A stretch of 64,000 bases of DNA from CAWEQO01 sp963811225 (GTDB taxonomy: Bacteria; Chloroflexota; Anaerolineae; Anaerolineales; Anaerolineaceae): positions 225,051 to 289,050 of the forward strand of contig CAWEQO010000011.1 of the NCBI GenBank assembly GCA_963811225.1, written 5' to 3'. The position numbers and the translations under genes are program-made. The notes beneath the pieces were generated by a model. That model was not told the origin of the DNA. It was given only the letters and a program-made list of their open reading frames with translations, and did not search any database. Shown piece by piece: positions 45,771 through 54,869 of this stretch (its first letter is position 1; each line of letters starts with the position of its first letter).

Positions 45771-46117
45771 CCGCAAATGTGATGAACGTCTGGGGCGAAG
45801 TTATTGGAATTGGTGTCGGGGCCATTATCCTGCTGGCTTGGGGGTGGCTTGTCGCTTTGATGGCGAGAAGGCCGCAAATGCCCCCCGGTGCGCGTGGGTA
45901 TCGCCCTATGGGTGAGTCAAACGAGCCGGAAACGATCCAGGCGGATGGCTATATCGACAGTTTTGCCGGGGTGATCGAGGAAGCCGGGGGTGGCCTTCCC
46001 CCATTGGTCAAGGTAGCCGCGGTTGCAATACCCCTCTGGTGGCTGATCTACATCCTGGTAAACTGGTCGCCGCAGCTGATTTCGATAGTAACTTTCAAAG
46101 TTGCCACATTCCGGTAG
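45767..46117 (+). CDS. Oxidase-associated two-helix membrane protein
   Basis: A 116-residue protein with a membrane helix at 12-32 and another at about 85-105 (KVAAVAIPLWWLIYILVNW), separated by a Pro/Glu-rich loop. The segment around DSFAGVIEEAGGGLPP is reminiscent of an N-terminal CcoP or small accessory subunit but lacks haem motifs. It is translationally coupled to ccoS by a 4-nt overlap. It may be a structural subunit replacing CcoQ or the membrane anchor of CcoP. Confidence 0.6.
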   Translation: MTANVMNVWGEVIGIGVGAIILLAWGWLVALMARRPQMPPGARGYRPMGESNEPETIQADGYIDSFAGVIEEAGGGLPPLVKVAAVAIPLWWLIYILVNWSPQLISIVTFKVATFR

Positions 46118-46126
46118 GAGTGAGCT

Positions 46127-46447
46127 ATGTATACCATCGAGCTATCTTTTAGAATTCCATCCTCGCGGATCGACCAATTGGTTGGAATCGGCAATTCTAT
46201 TGAGCGCGGAATCGGGTATATGCGCGCCCTGCTCCCGAGCGAAAAAGGGTTCGTCACTGCACGGGCGATGTATTCGATTGATGATGCCGACACAACGCTG
46301 GTCGTTTTCCAAAGCGTTTGGGACGAATGGGAGGATTTGGAAAATCATCGCCAATCCTATCTGGACGAACGCCGGCTGATTGGGGAATTCGAACCGGCGC
46401 TGGATGTGCAAAATGTGAGTATGCGCATCTACTCGGAAGTTCCTTAA
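46127..46447 (+). CDS. Dimeric alpha/beta-barrel (ABM-like) protein
   Basis: A 106-residue soluble protein with alternating strands and helices. It begins with a strand and the phrase IPSSRIDQLVGIGNSIER, then ends VQNVSMRIYSEVP, as in antibiotic-biosynthesis-monooxygenase-like (ferredoxin-fold) proteins. It has no membrane or metal motif. It lies 9 nt after the previous oxidase gene, an unusual location for this fold; a sensory or haem-binding role is possible but not shown. Confidence 0.5.
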   Translation: MYTIELSFRIPSSRIDQLVGIGNSIERGIGYMRALLPSEKGFVTARAMYSIDDADTTLVVFQSVWDEWEDLENHRQSYLDERRLIGEFEPALDVQNVSMRIYSEVP

Positions 46448-46461
46448 TTCCCTAACAGAAA

Positions 46462-47172
46462 ATGTCATTTCCTACCACAATCCTCGCCGCGTTATTCGTG
46501 AGCGGTTTGGCAGGCAGCCTCGGGCATTGCCTGGGCATGTGCGGCCCGCTGGTGTTAATGCTTGGAGCTCAGTTTCCAAAAAGAACCTGGGATGCAATGG
46601 CGCCGCGCTACCTGCTCTACCATGCTGCTCGAATCCTGGTCTATGCGCTGCTCGGTTTGATTGCAGGAAGCCTGGCTTCTGTGATCGGCCTGGGCGGTAG
46701 TTTGAGCCGGCTTGCAGGGCTGATCAGCCTGGCGCTTGGCCTGGGAGTCATCCTGTTCGGAATGCGCTACCTGGGGTGGCTGCCGTTCTTACATTTTCAA
46801 GAAGGATCTGGCTGGCTGACGAAAGCAATGAGTAAAACCATGCAACGCGGCGGAATTTTTGGCCTGGTCGCGCTCGGGGCGCTGAACGGCTTGCTGCCCT
46901 GCGGGTTGGTGTACAGCGCGTTACTGGCTGCTGGCTCTACCGGGCATCCCTTGGTAGGAGCCGCGGGAATGGCTCTATTTGGGCTTGGGACGGTACCGGC
47001 ATTGTTGATCCTCGGCATCGGCGCCGGAAGGCTCAGCATCCATACCCGCCAGGTGATGATGCGAGTCGCAGGTCTGTTAATCATTGTGGTTGGCGTTCAG
47101 CTCGTCTTGCGCGGTGGCGCCGGATTGGGCATGTTGAATCACATCAAGGTGTTCGGAATCATGCTGTGGTGA
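46462..47172 (+). CDS. SafE/UreH-like membrane protein of the oxidase cluster
   Basis: A 236-residue membrane protein with about six hydrophobic segments. Two family signatures are visible: GHCLGMCGPLV near residue 22 and GLLPCGLVYSAL near 150, with paired cysteines typical of UreH/DsbD-like transporters placed in cbb3 clusters. Homologues are linked to copper delivery or redox in the envelope. It starts 14 nt after the ABM-like gene and precedes the copper ATPase. Confidence 0.75.
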   Translation: MSFPTTILAALFVSGLAGSLGHCLGMCGPLVLMLGAQFPKRTWDAMAPRYLLYHAARILVYALLGLIAGSLASVIGLGGSLSRLAGLISLALGLGVILFGMRYLGWLPFLHFQEGSGWLTKAMSKTMQRGGIFGLVALGALNGLLPCGLVYSALLAAGSTGHPLVGAAGMALFGLGTVPALLILGIGAGRLSIHTRQVMMRVAGLLIIVVGVQLVLRGGAGLGMLNHIKVFGIMLW

Positions 47173-47242
47173 TCTCGGGAAAAATTGGGAAGCCCCGCGC
47201 GTAGAGCCAAGGCAATTTTTTAAAACAAAGGAGTATTCGATT

Positions 47243-49654
47243 TTGGGGGATCAAAAAGCTGCTTGCGATCTGTGTGGCTTGAGCATCGATGGGCAACCGG
47301 TCGTGCATCAGTTCGATGGACAGCAAAAGCAGTTCTGCTGCAAGGGGTGCGAGCGGGTCTATGAAATCGCCTACGATAACGACATGCTCGACCAGGTTCT
47401 GGCGGCTCCGCCTCAACCGCGTCAGAGTCTTAAAGAAACTGTACTCGGCAGCAGCGGGGAAACCGATTACTTTTCCATCAGCGGCATGTGGTGCTCAGGC
47501 TGCGCGGTCGCTGCGGAAAAAGCGCTAAAGAACCAGCCGGGGATCCATTCGGTCGACATCAGCTTTGCCGCAGAACGCGGCCGGATGAGCTACGATCCAA
47601 GCTTGGTTGACCCAGAAGAAGTACTAACCAAGCTAAAGAAGCTCGGCTATCAGGCGTCCTCTCTTTCAGACCTTGCCGAGCGAGAAGTGACCCGCCTCCA
47701 AGATCGGACCTTTCTGCAATTAATCACTGCGGCAGCGTTCGGTATGTGGGTGATGATCCTGTACCTCGTGCAGCTCTATCCCCTCTATGCGCAAGGCAAA
47801 TTCGATAACCCGCAGACGCAGCGCCTGGAATTATTGACCGGACTGCTGGCAACCCCCATCCTGATCTTCGGCGGTTTTTCATTCTTTGCCGGCGCATGGC
47901 AGGCGTTTAAGGCACGCACAGCAACCATGGACACCCTGGTCGCGTTAGGGACTCTCTCCGCTTATCTGTACAGTGTTTATATCGCCCTGGTAGGCAGCGG
48001 CGAGGTTTATTTTGATTCAGTCGCTATGATTACTACCTTTGTGATGTTTGGTCGCTATCTGGAGACGCTGGGAGGCGCCCAGGCGCGTAAAGATATCGGT
48101 AAGCTGCTCAAACTGCAGCCGGAAAAAGCCTGGATGCGGGAAGATGGCGATTGGATACAGGTGAAAGCTTCGGAGGTGAAGCCAGGCGCAGAGATCCTGA
48201 TCAAGCCTGGTGAACGCGTCCCGGTGGATGCAGAAATTCTGGAAGGGGATGCCCACCTCAACGAATCGCTGCTGACGGGGGAATCGCTGCTCGTTCACAA
48301 GCATCTCGGCGCCCAGATCTATGCGGGCACACTTGTTTCCAACTCGCCACTAATCGCTCGCGCCGTCGGCAGCATCCAGGAGACACGCCTGGCGCAGATT
48401 ACCCGCCTGGTGGAAGAAACCCTTTCGAGCAAACCGCGCATTCAGCGCATCGCCGACCAGGCCTCCGCTTATTTCGCATTTGGAATGATCGCCGCCGCCG
48501 CCGTCACCTTTGCCGGTTGGTACCTGCTGGAGCATTCGCTGTCGCACGCCATTCTGGCCGCCATTTCCGTGCTGGTGGTTGCCTGTCCCTGCGCCCTTGG
48601 ACTCGCAACCCCGTTAGCGATCACGGTAACACTCGGACTGACAACGCAGGCGGGCATCTTGATCCGCAACCTGGTTTCCTTGGAAACTGCAACGCATATT
48701 CAGCGGGTCGTGTTCGACAAGACCGGAACGCTGACGTATGGTCGCATGGTTGTCACAGCGATCGAAGTGACGTCTTCAGGCGGAATGTCAAGAGATAGAC
48801 TTCTGCGATTTGCCGCCTCCGTCGAACAGTTTTCAAACCATCCCATTGCCCGGGCGACCCAAGCCTATTTTGAACAACAGAATAAAGATGTGAAATTATT
48901 CAAGGCAGAGGGATTTCAAACATTGCGCGGAATGGGGGTCAGCGCTCAAATTGAGAATGGTAAGCGGGAAACCGTATTTGTAGGGTCAGAGCGCTTCTTC
49001 GGGGATCTGTCGGAAAACGATCTCTATCAAAAGGCAGAAGCTCATAAGAGGCAAGCTGAAACCTTGATCTGGATCGGTTTACAGGGATGTGCGCTTGGAT
49101 TTATCACATTTTCAGATGAATATAACCCGACCGCTGTCAAAGCTGTGGCGCGGTTAACCGAAATGGGATTGAAAACCGAGACACTTTCTGGAGATACAGA
49201 AGCTGCAACCAGAGCAGCCGCACAGGCAATCGGTATCCAAGAATATGCCGGCGGCTGCATACCGGAAGAAAAGGCAAAGCGCCTGCGCGTATGGCAAAAA
49301 AGCGGAGAAGAAGTCGCCATGGTCGGTGATGGCGTCAATGACGCCCCAGCCTTAGCACAAGCCGATTTAAGTATCGCGATGGCGGGCGGCACAGATATTG
49401 CTGGGCAAACCTCGGATGTCTTGCTTACCCGATCCGACCTGACCCTGGTGCCGTGGTTGATCGCACAGTCTGGGCGCACCCGGCGGATCATCTACCAGAA
49501 CCTTGGCTGGGCTTTCGCCTACAATCTCATCGCCGTTCCCCTGGCAGCGTTTGGCTTCATCAGTCCGGTGATTGCCGCCGCGGCAATGGCGACCAGCAGC
49601 CTGCTGGTGGTCGGAAATTCACTGCGGCTGAGAAAGGGCAGCAGGGCGACCTGA
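47243..49654 (+). CDS. ccoI: CcoI/FixI-like P1B-type copper ATPase
   Basis: About 803 residues, apparently starting at a TTG after AAGGAG. An N-terminal zinc-finger-like module (CDLCG to CCKGC) and a heavy-metal-associated domain (SGMWCSGCAVAAEK) precede the membrane part. Signature motifs follow: the TGES phosphatase loop, CPC in the transport helix (VACPCALG), DKTGTLT with the phosphorylated Asp, and GDGVNDAPAL. In cbb3 clusters this ATPase pumps copper for insertion into CcoN. It is the last gene of the operon. Confidence 0.88.
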   Translation: MGDQKAACDLCGLSIDGQPVVHQFDGQQKQFCCKGCERVYEIAYDNDMLDQVLAAPPQPRQSLKETVLGSSGETDYFSISGMWCSGCAVAAEKALKNQPGIHSVDISFAAERGRMSYDPSLVDPEEVLTKLKKLGYQASSLSDLAEREVTRLQDRTFLQLITAAAFGMWVMILYLVQLYPLYAQGKFDNPQTQRLELLTGLLATPILIFGGFSFFAGAWQAFKARTATMDTLVALGTLSAYLYSVYIALVGSGEVYFDSVAMITTFVMFGRYLETLGGAQARKDIGKLLKLQPEKAWMREDGDWIQVKASEVKPGAEILIKPGERVPVDAEILEGDAHLNESLLTGESLLVHKHLGAQIYAGTLVSNSPLIARAVGSIQETRLAQITRLVEETLSSKPRIQRIADQASAYFAFGMIAAAAVTFAGWYLLEHSLSHAILAAISVLVVACPCALGLATPLAITVTLGLTTQAGILIRNLVSLETATHIQRVVFDKTGTLTYGRMVVTAIEVTSSGGMSRDRLLRFAASVEQFSNHPIARATQAYFEQQNKDVKLFKAEGFQTLRGMGVSAQIENGKRETVFVGSERFFGDLSENDLYQKAEAHKRQAETLIWIGLQGCALGFITFSDEYNPTAVKAVARLTEMGLKTETLSGDTEAATRAAAQAIGIQEYAGGCIPEEKAKRLRVWQKSGEEVAMVGDGVNDAPALAQADLSIAMAGGTDIAGQTSDVLLTRSDLTLVPWLIAQSGRTRRIIYQNLGWAFAYNLIAVPLAAFGFISPVIAAAAMATSSLLVVGNSLRLRKGSRAT

Positions 49655-49805
49655 CAAGGGTTGTGAGAAATCCTCAAATTTTTGGGGCGTTCCGTATGAT
49701 AGGGCTTGCTTACCTGTTCCAACTTCGTATCTACTCAATTCGTTATATAGATAACGTTAGTAAACACAGAACAGGTGTTCCTCTCCACCTCATAGAAAGC
49801 TGCTA

Positions 49806-49916
49806 AAGCGGGTGAAGGGCTCACCGCCCGCAGCGCCGAATCGTATAAGTAGGCGCTCGGGCAGTGGCTCAAACATTTCGATGATCGCTCGATCAAGGAG
49901 GTGATCTCCTGGATGA
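49806..49916 (+). pseudogene. Remnant of a tyrosine-recombinase N-terminal domain
   Basis: One frame reads KAGEGLTARSAESYK, stop, ALGQWLKHFDDRSIKEVISWM, which is the SAM-like DNA-binding start of phage-type integrases. An in-frame stop and missing catalytic domain show it is dead. It marks old integration next to the oxidase operon. Confidence 0.5.
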
Positions 49917-49927
49917 CCGAAATACCA

Positions 49928-50356
49928 TCATACGTCCTCTTTGATTTCTACAATCGGCAGTAAACGCGAATCCTCTACTGCGGCAGTACGATGGCTCAGG
50001 CCTACTAAATAATCCGGATCGGAAGCAAATGCCAGAAAATCTGACAGCGACTTCTGCCGGATCAGCAGTACTAAGTCCCATCTTTCATCCTGTGGTCCGA
50101 TGAAATAGTTCCCCCCTTCTCCCAGGAATGCAATCCCACCTCCGCTTTCCTCAAGGAAGGGCAGGGTGAAATCGATATACTTCTGATAAGCCTCGCGCCC
50201 GGATATTGGTTCAACTGGCATCAGGTCTGGACTAGCGGAATAGTCAGCCACTTCACGGAACCTCAGGAGGTTTAGCATAAAAACTTCACCAGGAATATTG
50301 CGTGAGAAAAGGGCAGCCCCTGCTTCTTGGGTGGGTTCTAAAAAATTTTCTTTCAT
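49928..50356 (-). CDS. DUF1330-like small protein
   Basis: A 142-residue protein of the DUF1330 or related dimeric alpha/beta-barrel type. It has EVFMLNLLRFREVADYS, GREAYQKYIDFTLPFLEESGG, and IRQKSLSDFLAFASDP, then an AAVEDSRLLPI end. Members bind small molecules or are uncharacterised. It is monocistronic between an integrase remnant and transposon remnants. Confidence 0.65.
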   Translation of the reverse strand: MKENFLEPTQEAGAALFSRNIPGEVFMLNLLRFREVADYSASPDLMPVEPISGREAYQKYIDFTLPFLEESGGGIAFLGEGGNYFIGPQDERWDLVLLIRQKSLSDFLAFASDPDYLVGLSHRTAAVEDSRLLPIVEIKEDV

Positions 50357-50439
50357 GAATTTCCTTTCTGCTGCTTGCTATATTTAGATATGAAGCTTCA
50401 CACGGGTTAGTGAACAGGGTTAAAGGGCGCATAGACGTT

Positions 50440-50545
50440 CAAATTCGACCGGGCTCAATTAACCCAAAGTAGAGTGTAAGCGTTGACGATTGTACCAGAC
50501 CCTCAGATTTTCAAAGATGGTCGTGTGAGCGATGGTCTGACCCCC
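50440..50545 (-). pseudogene. IS3-family transposase 3' remnant
   Basis: On the minus strand TIAHTTIFENLRVWYNRQR, then LHSTLG, stop, LSPVEFE, reproduces the C-terminal signature of IS3-type transposases (YNRQRxHSxLGYLSPxEFE), with the Tyr codon changed to TAA. Only this end remains recognisable; inverted ends could not be located. Confidence 0.65.
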
Positions 50546-50799
50546 AAAGGGCCCGTTCATGTACAGGCGGTGAAGCAAATTCGGGCAGTGATATCGACTT
50601 CCTTGATAGAAAAAGGAAGGTGTATCGTTGTTTAGAATTGGCGGTTTCAGCTACGAAACGGAAGAGCTGCCGAGCATTCGCATCAAGGTCGTTTCCCTAT
50701 CGACCCTGCCATTGATCAGCAATCGAGAGTTCGTCTAAAACATTTGTGGAGAGACTATTGCACGATCGACAATTGATCCGCCTGTGAATAATCCGTCAC

Positions 50800-51099
50800 A
50801 TAAGCTGGGCGGCTTTTAGGGGCACACAAGCGCTGGCGCGCAGCGCCAGTGAGCCCCAGGGATTGTAGCCCCACCCGAAATGTTGATTGCGGCGTTTTCG
50901 TCAGATCTATTTACAAACTACAGGTAGGACACTTGTGAATGCGAACGGATAGGGATTTTTCAACCACGACACCGCACCGTCTGCACATTTTAGACATAGT
51001 GCGTGGATTGACCCGCACTACCACCCGACCAGCTTCCTCCGCTTTGTAGGTGGTGAACTGGGTCGATTGGTTCCAGACAGCATCCGTAATGGATGGCAA
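50800..51099 (-). pseudogene. TnpB (IS605 OrfB) C-terminal remnant
   Basis: The minus strand encodes FTTYKAEEAGRVVVRVNP, then MCRRCGVVVEKSLSVRIHKCPTC, the zinc-finger end of TnpB. After a stop the frame continues with SDENAAINI, the RuvC-III motif (DRDxNAAxNI), so the gene broke recently. No complete TnpB or IS605 end is present. A stem ACCGAGGATC/GATCCTCGGT at about 51104-51143 may be related. Confidence 0.7.
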
Positions 51100-51155
51100 T
51101 TGAAACCGAGGATCACAAAGCTTATCGCCTTGCGATCCTCGGTGACAGGTATTTA

Positions 51156-51557
51156 TTAGAAGAAATCCGCCAATTCGCCGCCATCCACCCAGTACAACTC
51201 GTCGTCGTCCAGGCGGGTGGCATTTTCATACTGCTCCACCAGCGGCCCTTCATCCGGCTCGTATTCCGGCTCCCACAAAGCGGGGTTGATGCCTCGATTG
51301 GTCATCACCCGATCTAAAACAATCTCGCGCCAGTTTGCCCCATCCATCTCGGCGAAATCTTCCCGGATGGTTTCGGCCAAACTCAGCACAGTTTCTTCGT
51401 TCAGGCATCCGGCAGGCAGCTCATGTGCAACGATTGCCTGTGCCGCTGCCTCGGCCATCTGCCCCCAGGTGATCGCGAAGGCCGGGGCATCCGACGGACA
51501 TCCGTTGTGGGCCAGGTATTTGGCAATCTCGAACGCGAGCGCCGTGACTTCGTTCAT
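51156..51557 (-). CDS. Uncharacterised accessory-region protein
   Basis: A 133-residue acidic protein; ATG preceded by AAAGGAGG, so the longer open frame upstream is ignored. It is helical (MNEVTALAFEIAKYLAHNG) and ends in a very acidic tail (DDDELYWVDGGELADFF). I do not recognise the family. It belongs to an accessory block with RadC, SSB and OB-fold genes, all on the minus strand, and may be an antirestriction- or mobile-element-type protein. Confidence 0.6.
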   Translation of the reverse strand: MNEVTALAFEIAKYLAHNGCPSDAPAFAITWGQMAEAAAQAIVAHELPAGCLNEETVLSLAETIREDFAEMDGANWREIVLDRVMTNRGINPALWEPEYEPDEGPLVEQYENATRLDDDELYWVDGGELADFF

Positions 51558-51580
51558 CTGTGATCCTCCTTTAATGAAGA

Positions 51581-51618
51581 ACAATCGGGAGCCGGACCTT
51601 TTACCGGCTCCCGATTGT
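51581..51618. terminator. 15-bp-stem hairpin
   Basis: ACAATCGGGAGCCGG (51581-51595) and its exact complement (51604-51618) lie between radC and the next gene. On the minus strand the second arm is not followed by a T-run, so it may rather attenuate or stabilise mRNA. Confidence 0.6.
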
Positions 51619-51661
51619 TTGATAGAAACAGAATGACTGCATGGACCATTGAAGGCAAGGA

Positions 51662-52381
51662 CTAGGAAAAGCCCAGCCCCTTTTCTTTGAGCGAAACCCA
51701 ACGCGACAGACCCACGATCAGGTGATCTAGCACGGAGATATCGAGCAGCTTGCCGGCCTGTACGACCGAGCGGGTCACGCTGACATCTTCCGGGCTGGGG
51801 CTTGGGTCTCCAGAGGGGTGATTGTGGGCCATTACGATGCCGGCCGCATTACGCTGCAGGGCCGGCTTGAACAACTCGCCGATACGCACCATGGAGGCAT
51901 TCAAACTTCCATGATAAACCTCTACGATATCCAACACCCGGTTGCGCGTGTCAAGCGGCAGCACCACCAGGAACTCCTGCTCGCGATGGGCCAGGATGGG
52001 CATCAGGATCTGGGCCGCATCCAACGGCGAATGGATGACCGGTCGGTCTTCCTGCGGCTGGAGCAGCTTGCGCCCCAACGCCAGCGCGGCCTTGATGCGC
52101 AGCGCAGTCTGGCTGCCGATGCCTTCCACCCGGGCGATTTCGCTAACGTGCGCCTGGGCGATCTGCTGCATCGTGCCAAACTGGGCCAGCAGGCGCTCTG
52201 CGCTCTCGATCTGGTTGGCGCCGCCGATCATCACCGCCAGCAGCTCCGGCAGGCTGCAGCTATCCGAATCTTTCGCCACCCGGTAACCGGGCTGCTCGCG
52301 CAGCGGTAAAAGCTTCAAGCGCGTCAGTGCGTAGGGGTGGGGCTTTGTGTCTTTCAGTAAGGGCATTTGGATTTCAGGCAT
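51662..52381 (-). CDS. radC: RadC-family JAB/MPN-domain protein
   Basis: A 239-residue protein, start at the ATG after GGAG. An N-terminal helix-hairpin-helix part (IARVEGIGSQTALRIKAALALG) precedes the JAB domain with the metal motif MAHNHPSGDPSPSPED. RadC-like proteins occur mostly on mobile elements and are not true repair proteins; their target is unknown. It sits in the minus-strand accessory block. Confidence 0.88.
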   Translation of the reverse strand: MPEIQMPLLKDTKPHPYALTRLKLLPLREQPGYRVAKDSDSCSLPELLAVMIGGANQIESAERLLAQFGTMQQIAQAHVSEIARVEGIGSQTALRIKAALALGRKLLQPQEDRPVIHSPLDAAQILMPILAHREQEFLVVLPLDTRNRVLDIVEVYHGSLNASMVRIGELFKPALQRNAAGIVMAHNHPSGDPSPSPEDVSVTRSVVQAGKLLDISVLDHLIVGLSRWVSLKEKGLGFS

Positions 52382-52464
52382 GGTCTGTCTCCACAAATGA
52401 AATTGGGGGACAGACCTCCCCACACGTGGGAGCTGTCCCCCACGTTGGGGTCTTTGCGACCGCC

Positions 52465-52974
52465 TCAGGCGGTCGGGTCGTAGCCGGTTTCTTCGAACAC
52501 CCTCCGGCTGATCGCGGCGCACTCCTCGAAGGTCAGGATCTCATCCCGGCGCAGGCCGGGATAACCGGGGGCGGGCGGGAACAGCCAGGGGTTGGCGGCC
52601 AGGTTCCGGCGGATGACTTCGGAGCGGGCTTGCAGGTAGTGACTTAGACCGCCGTTCTTGCAGCGCCAGCCGCGGGTTTTGGTGTAAAGGCCATCCCACT
52701 TCGGTTCGGAATAGGTCTTACTGCCGCAAATTGGGCAGATTGCTGGATCGGGTGGATCCGGAGCGCGCCGGCCGCCGGCTTGCAAGTAACGCCGGACGGC
52801 GTCGATGGCTTCGCAGCCGGGCTCGCCGCACGAACAGGTCTTGTCTTTGCTCACCCGGTGATAACGCTGGAATTCCGCCTCTCCGAAGTCCACCAGGTAT
52901 TGGTAGCCATGGACCTTCACAAGCGGAACAGGTGGGGTGGGCCTACAGGAGCTTTTGCGAGGTGCAGTATGCAA
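52465..52974 (-). CDS. Cys-rich zinc-binding accessory protein
   Basis: About 169 residues from a TTG at 52974 preceded by AAAGGAGG; longer open frame upstream is not supported. It contains CSCGEPGCEAIDAVRRYL and a zinc ribbon CPICG with a later RGWRCKNGG, so at least two metal sites. The C-terminus is ordinary helical sequence. No family recognised; it may be a small DNA-binding or regulatory protein of an integrative element. Confidence 0.6.
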   Translation of the reverse strand: MHTAPRKSSCRPTPPVPLVKVHGYQYLVDFGEAEFQRYHRVSKDKTCSCGEPGCEAIDAVRRYLQAGGRRAPDPPDPAICPICGSKTYSEPKWDGLYTKTRGWRCKNGGLSHYLQARSEVIRRNLAANPWLFPPAPGYPGLRRDEILTFEECAAISRRVFEETGYDPTA

Positions 52975-53002
52975 GGCTCGCCTCCTTTCCCCAGCCTGCG
53001 TC

Positions 53003-53317
53003 TCAATCCTCGATGCAGGTGCGGTCTTCATAAGCCATCTCCAGGAACCAGTCCGGGGCGCGCTCGGGCGGCTCAGGGACCGGGATGGGCTGCGGCGCAG
53101 GCAGCTCTTCGCCGATCCGGATGCTGCGGATGTTCGGAATCGACCAGACAGCCGAACGATCCTGGCAGGGGCCACCGTGAGTGATACGGGTGAAGGGAGC
53201 CAGGCCATTCAGAGCCCGGACCCAGACTGTCCCAGGGCGCGGCCCGATGTCGAAGATTTCCACGGGGATAACCGCGTCCCCCGAGCAGGTATTCACGGTG
53301 ATTTCGCCCGTGATCAT
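53003..53317 (-). CDS. Uncharacterised small accessory protein
   Basis: 104 residues, starting at the ATG after AAAGGAGG. The first 75 residues look like a compact beta-rich fold (GEITVNTCSGDAVIPVEIFD), then a Pro-rich linker (PAPQPIPVPEPPE). It lies 28 nt before the Cys-rich gene and downstream of ssb, so probably in the same transcript. Function unknown. Confidence 0.55.
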   Translation of the reverse strand: MITGEITVNTCSGDAVIPVEIFDIGPRPGTVWVRALNGLAPFTRITHGGPCQDRSAVWSIPNIRSIRIGEELPAPQPIPVPEPPERAPDWFLEMAYEDRTCIED

Positions 53318-53406
53318 ATGGTCCTCCTTTGGATTTAAACGATCAAAGGGCATGCCATACCGGCCATGCCCTTTGATCTTCTATTAGGGTGCTCCGTGAG
53401 GAGCGT

Positions 53407-53811
53407 CTAGAAGGGAATCTCGTCCTCAGCGAGGCTCTGTCCGGCGGCCTCGCCTTCGTCACTATCCTCGCGTCCGGAGAGGAAGCGCACGGTGGCGGCG
53501 GTCACTTCGTAAGAAGCGCCGTGCTTGCCGTTGCTCTCCCAGACACGCGGCCCGCCCGTCTCCGGGTTAGGCGTCAATCGGCCTTCGACCAGCACCTTGC
53601 TCCCCTTGTGAAGGTACTGATTGCAGGTTTCCGCCTGTTTCCCCCAGCAGGTCACGCGGAACCATGCGGTTTCCTCCACCGGCTGGCCGGCAGCGTTTGA
53701 ATAGCGGCGATTGGTGGCGACGGACAGGGTAGCCACTGGCACCCCGCTGGGGGTGAAGCGCATCTCCGGCTCCTTCCCCAGGTTCCCAATTAAGATCAGT
53801 GTTTGGTACAT
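53407..53811 (-). CDS. ssb: Single-stranded DNA-binding protein
   Basis: A 134-residue SSB. The OB fold starts MYQTLILIGNLGKEPEMRFTP and includes VATLSVATNRRY, TAWFRVTCWGKQAETC and the strand KGSKVLVEGRL. The acidic end EDEIPF is the protein-interaction tail. It is shorter than E. coli SSB, typical of element-encoded or accessory copies. It binds ssDNA during replication or transfer. Confidence 0.92.
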   Translation of the reverse strand: MYQTLILIGNLGKEPEMRFTPSGVPVATLSVATNRRYSNAAGQPVEETAWFRVTCWGKQAETCNQYLHKGSKVLVEGRLTPNPETGGPRVWESNGKHGASYEVTAATVRFLSGREDSDEGEAAGQSLAEDEIPF

Positions 53812-53832
53812 CGAATATTCCTTTCTTTGCAT

Positions 53833-54391
53833 AAGCTGTGATGTAGTGAAGATTTACGGTGTGGATCGAGCAACCGAAACGCTTGACGTTGCCCGGCGTT
53901 GTGGTCCATAAGATTTCACCTCACTAGGGCTGAGAACAATACTCAGATTGACCTTAATCCTCCTTTGCAATGGAATCTCTAGCGTTGAATTGCTTGCGAT
54001 GAAACAAAAAAATCTGAGTGTATTCAAGCGCTCTGAAATCATATCCAGAGCAGCAAACGCCGACCGCCAAAGGATTTGATGGCCCGCGTTCGATGCTCTG
54101 AAACATCGGGGCGTGGAGCAGCCTGCACACCGGTCGCTCCACGCCAGTCTTTGATTCTCTCGGTTTATAAGCTTTACGGCGTCTATGCCGAAAAGCTGTT
54201 TGTTAATGTTCTTGCCTAAATTCAGCAAAAGGAAGATGCAAAAATGACCCGCTCATGATTGAGTGTGTGATCCTCCTCTGCGGCTTGTCCGCGCGCCCAA
54301 GGCAGAAAAACCGAGCCATTGCTTGCTGAAATGATGTTTTAGCGCGCTCATATCCGTGACCTGATTTACCTGGATCATGCGGCCGGCGCAC
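53833..54391. other. Gene-free region
   Basis: About 560 bp with open frames of up to 124 codons but no ribosome-binding site, no family I recognise and scattered stops. Base composition is lower in GC than the flanks. Probably decayed mobile DNA or a long leader. Confidence 0.4.
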
Positions 54392-54829
54392 TTACTCAGC
54401 AGCGGGATCAGGCTTCGGCTTTTTCTCAGTTTTATTGTTGTTGCCCAGCACGATCAACCGCCTGGCGACTACCTCGACCGAATTACGGTCGATCAGCACC
54501 TGGTTGGGCTTGAGGCCGGTGGCCTCCACCTGAAAATCCGCACTTATCCGGCGGTGGGCCTTTTCCAGAAACTCCTCCAGGCTCTCTTTGTAATCACGGG
54601 ATTGGAAGAAACCGTGCACACGCATGCGCATCCCGCGGTTGATGCGGATCAAGCCGTTGGCGCCGCCGTTGATGCGCACGTTGATGTAGTCGCCGTTATC
54701 GCGTTCGGCGTCCAGCCGCTTATCGGGCAGATCACTGTCACGATAGACACACAAGCGAAAAAACAGATCATCGGTGTATTTCCAGGGCTCACGGACGACA
54801 ATGCCTTCCAAAATGACTTCGTTGATCAA
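54392..54829 (-). CDS. OB-fold ssDNA-binding-like protein
   Basis: About 145 residues from a TTG at 54829 with GGAGG 5 nt upstream. An OB-like domain is seen (NEVILEGIVVREPWKYTDDLFFRLCVYRD, written here across two strands, then DYINVRI and GMRMRVHGFFQSRD). The Lys/Pro-rich end may be a flexible tail. It resembles SSB-type proteins of mobile elements. Its 5' leader shares a hairpin with that of the prepilin peptidase gene. Confidence 0.6.
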   Translation of the reverse strand: MINEVILEGIVVREPWKYTDDLFFRLCVYRDSDLPDKRLDAERDNGDYINVRINGGANGLIRINRGMRMRVHGFFQSRDYKESLEEFLEKAHRRISADFQVEATGLKPNQVLIDRNSVEVVARRLIVLGNNNKTEKKPKPDPAAE

Positions 54830-54869
54830 GCGCTCCTCCAATGATGGGCCGGTAGGACCGGAATAAATA

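Noticed and set aside
51093..51143. Small plus-strand gene starting in the hairpin near 51100
   Set aside because: It reads through a palindrome and the antisense of the adjacent accessory gene and has no ribosome-binding site.
53854..54228. 124-codon minus-strand frame
   Set aside because: No ribosome-binding site, mixed composition and no motif; treated as part of a gene-free region.
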